Source of the DNA: CAUJGQ01 sp038325665
GTDB taxonomy: Bacteria; Chloroflexota; Dehalococcoidia; CAUJGQ01
Direction of reading: 5' to 3'
Length of the DNA: 14,693 bases
NCBI GenBank assembly: GCA_038325665.1
Contig: JBBQJF010000104.1
Span: 1-14,693, forward strand
Shown here: piece by piece, positions 14,541-14,693 of the stretch
Numbering within the stretch: position 1 is the stretch's first letter
Layout: each line of letters opens with the position of its first letter
Made by a program: the position numbers and the translations under genes
Notes under the pieces: model-generated
Told to the model about the DNA's origin: nothing
Databases searched by the model: none
The model's input: only the letters and a program-made list of their open reading frames with translations

Positions 14541-14693
14541 CTATCCCTCGGTGACAGGCTCCGAGAGGCGCCTCAACCGTTCCAGTTGACGCCAGTGATT
14601 CGCCACCCGTGTCCTGCCGGCCGGCGTCAACTCGACATTGGTGTTGGGTTTCTTGTTCACGAACCGCTTCTCAACCTCTACCAGACCAGCCTC
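14541..14693 (-). CDS. winged-helix transcriptional regulator, C-terminal part (cut by window edge)
   Basis: Reading the minus strand from the right edge gives an open frame of 50 codons ending in TAG (14543-14541); the start is outside the window. It begins EAGLVEVEKRFVNKKPNTNV and continues ELTPAGRTRVANHWRQLERL. This is the wing and following helix of small MarR/PadR-like or 'winged helix DNA-binding domain' (PF13601 type) regulators, in which a 'GLV...k.f..rrP.T.y.LT..Gr.a...h...L' pattern is standard. The recognition helix is not visible. Two terminator-like hairpins follow, so it is probably transcribed separately from rnc. Confidence 0.7.
   Translation of the reverse strand, partial: EAGLVEVEKRFVNKKPNTNVELTPAGRTRVANHWRQLERLRRLSEPVTEG

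Overview
The window is a GC-rich bacterial chromosome segment in which every gene I can support lies on the minus strand, so transcription runs from right to left. The organism is most likely a member of the Chloroflexota, perhaps Thermomicrobia-like. This is inferred from three things: the core block rnc-smc-ftsY, a very large Agl23-type membrane protein (a family I recall as sporadic, mainly in Chloroflexota and haloarchaea), and frequent non-ATG starts (GTG twice, CTG once). No 16S rRNA or tRNA gene is present to confirm the assignment.

Layout in transcription order. The right edge holds the last 50 codons of a winged-helix regulator. Two strong hairpins follow, then rnc (RNase III), smc (chromosome condensation ATPase) and ftsY (SRP receptor). 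After a 332-bp gap comes a second block: a GT-C-like membrane protein of 598 aa; a 1126-aa Agl23-like GT-C protein ending in a complete six-repeat NHL propeller; a flippase-like integral membrane protein of the LPG-synthase transmembrane family; and an FAD-dependent oxidoreductase whose start overlaps the flippase-like gene. The left edge holds the first 41 codons of a NuoE-type 24 kDa subunit with its own candidate promoter.

How the genes fit together. The first block is housekeeping: RNA processing, chromosome segregation and membrane protein targeting. The second looks like an envelope glycan or lipid-linked sugar module. It has one apparently intact GT-C enzyme, a paralogue that has lost the acidic motif, a transporter-like membrane protein and a redox enzyme of a type seen in polysaccharide clusters. 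This function is inferred from family and proximity; no substrate can be read from the sequence.

Main points for a second look: the Agl23 paralogue pair with selective loss of the presumed catalytic residues; the NHL propeller fusion; the CTG start of ftsY; an arginine at a normally acidic metal-ligand position of RNase III; and a leader with a perfect TATAAT box plus three segments able to form alternative stems before the flippase-like gene.
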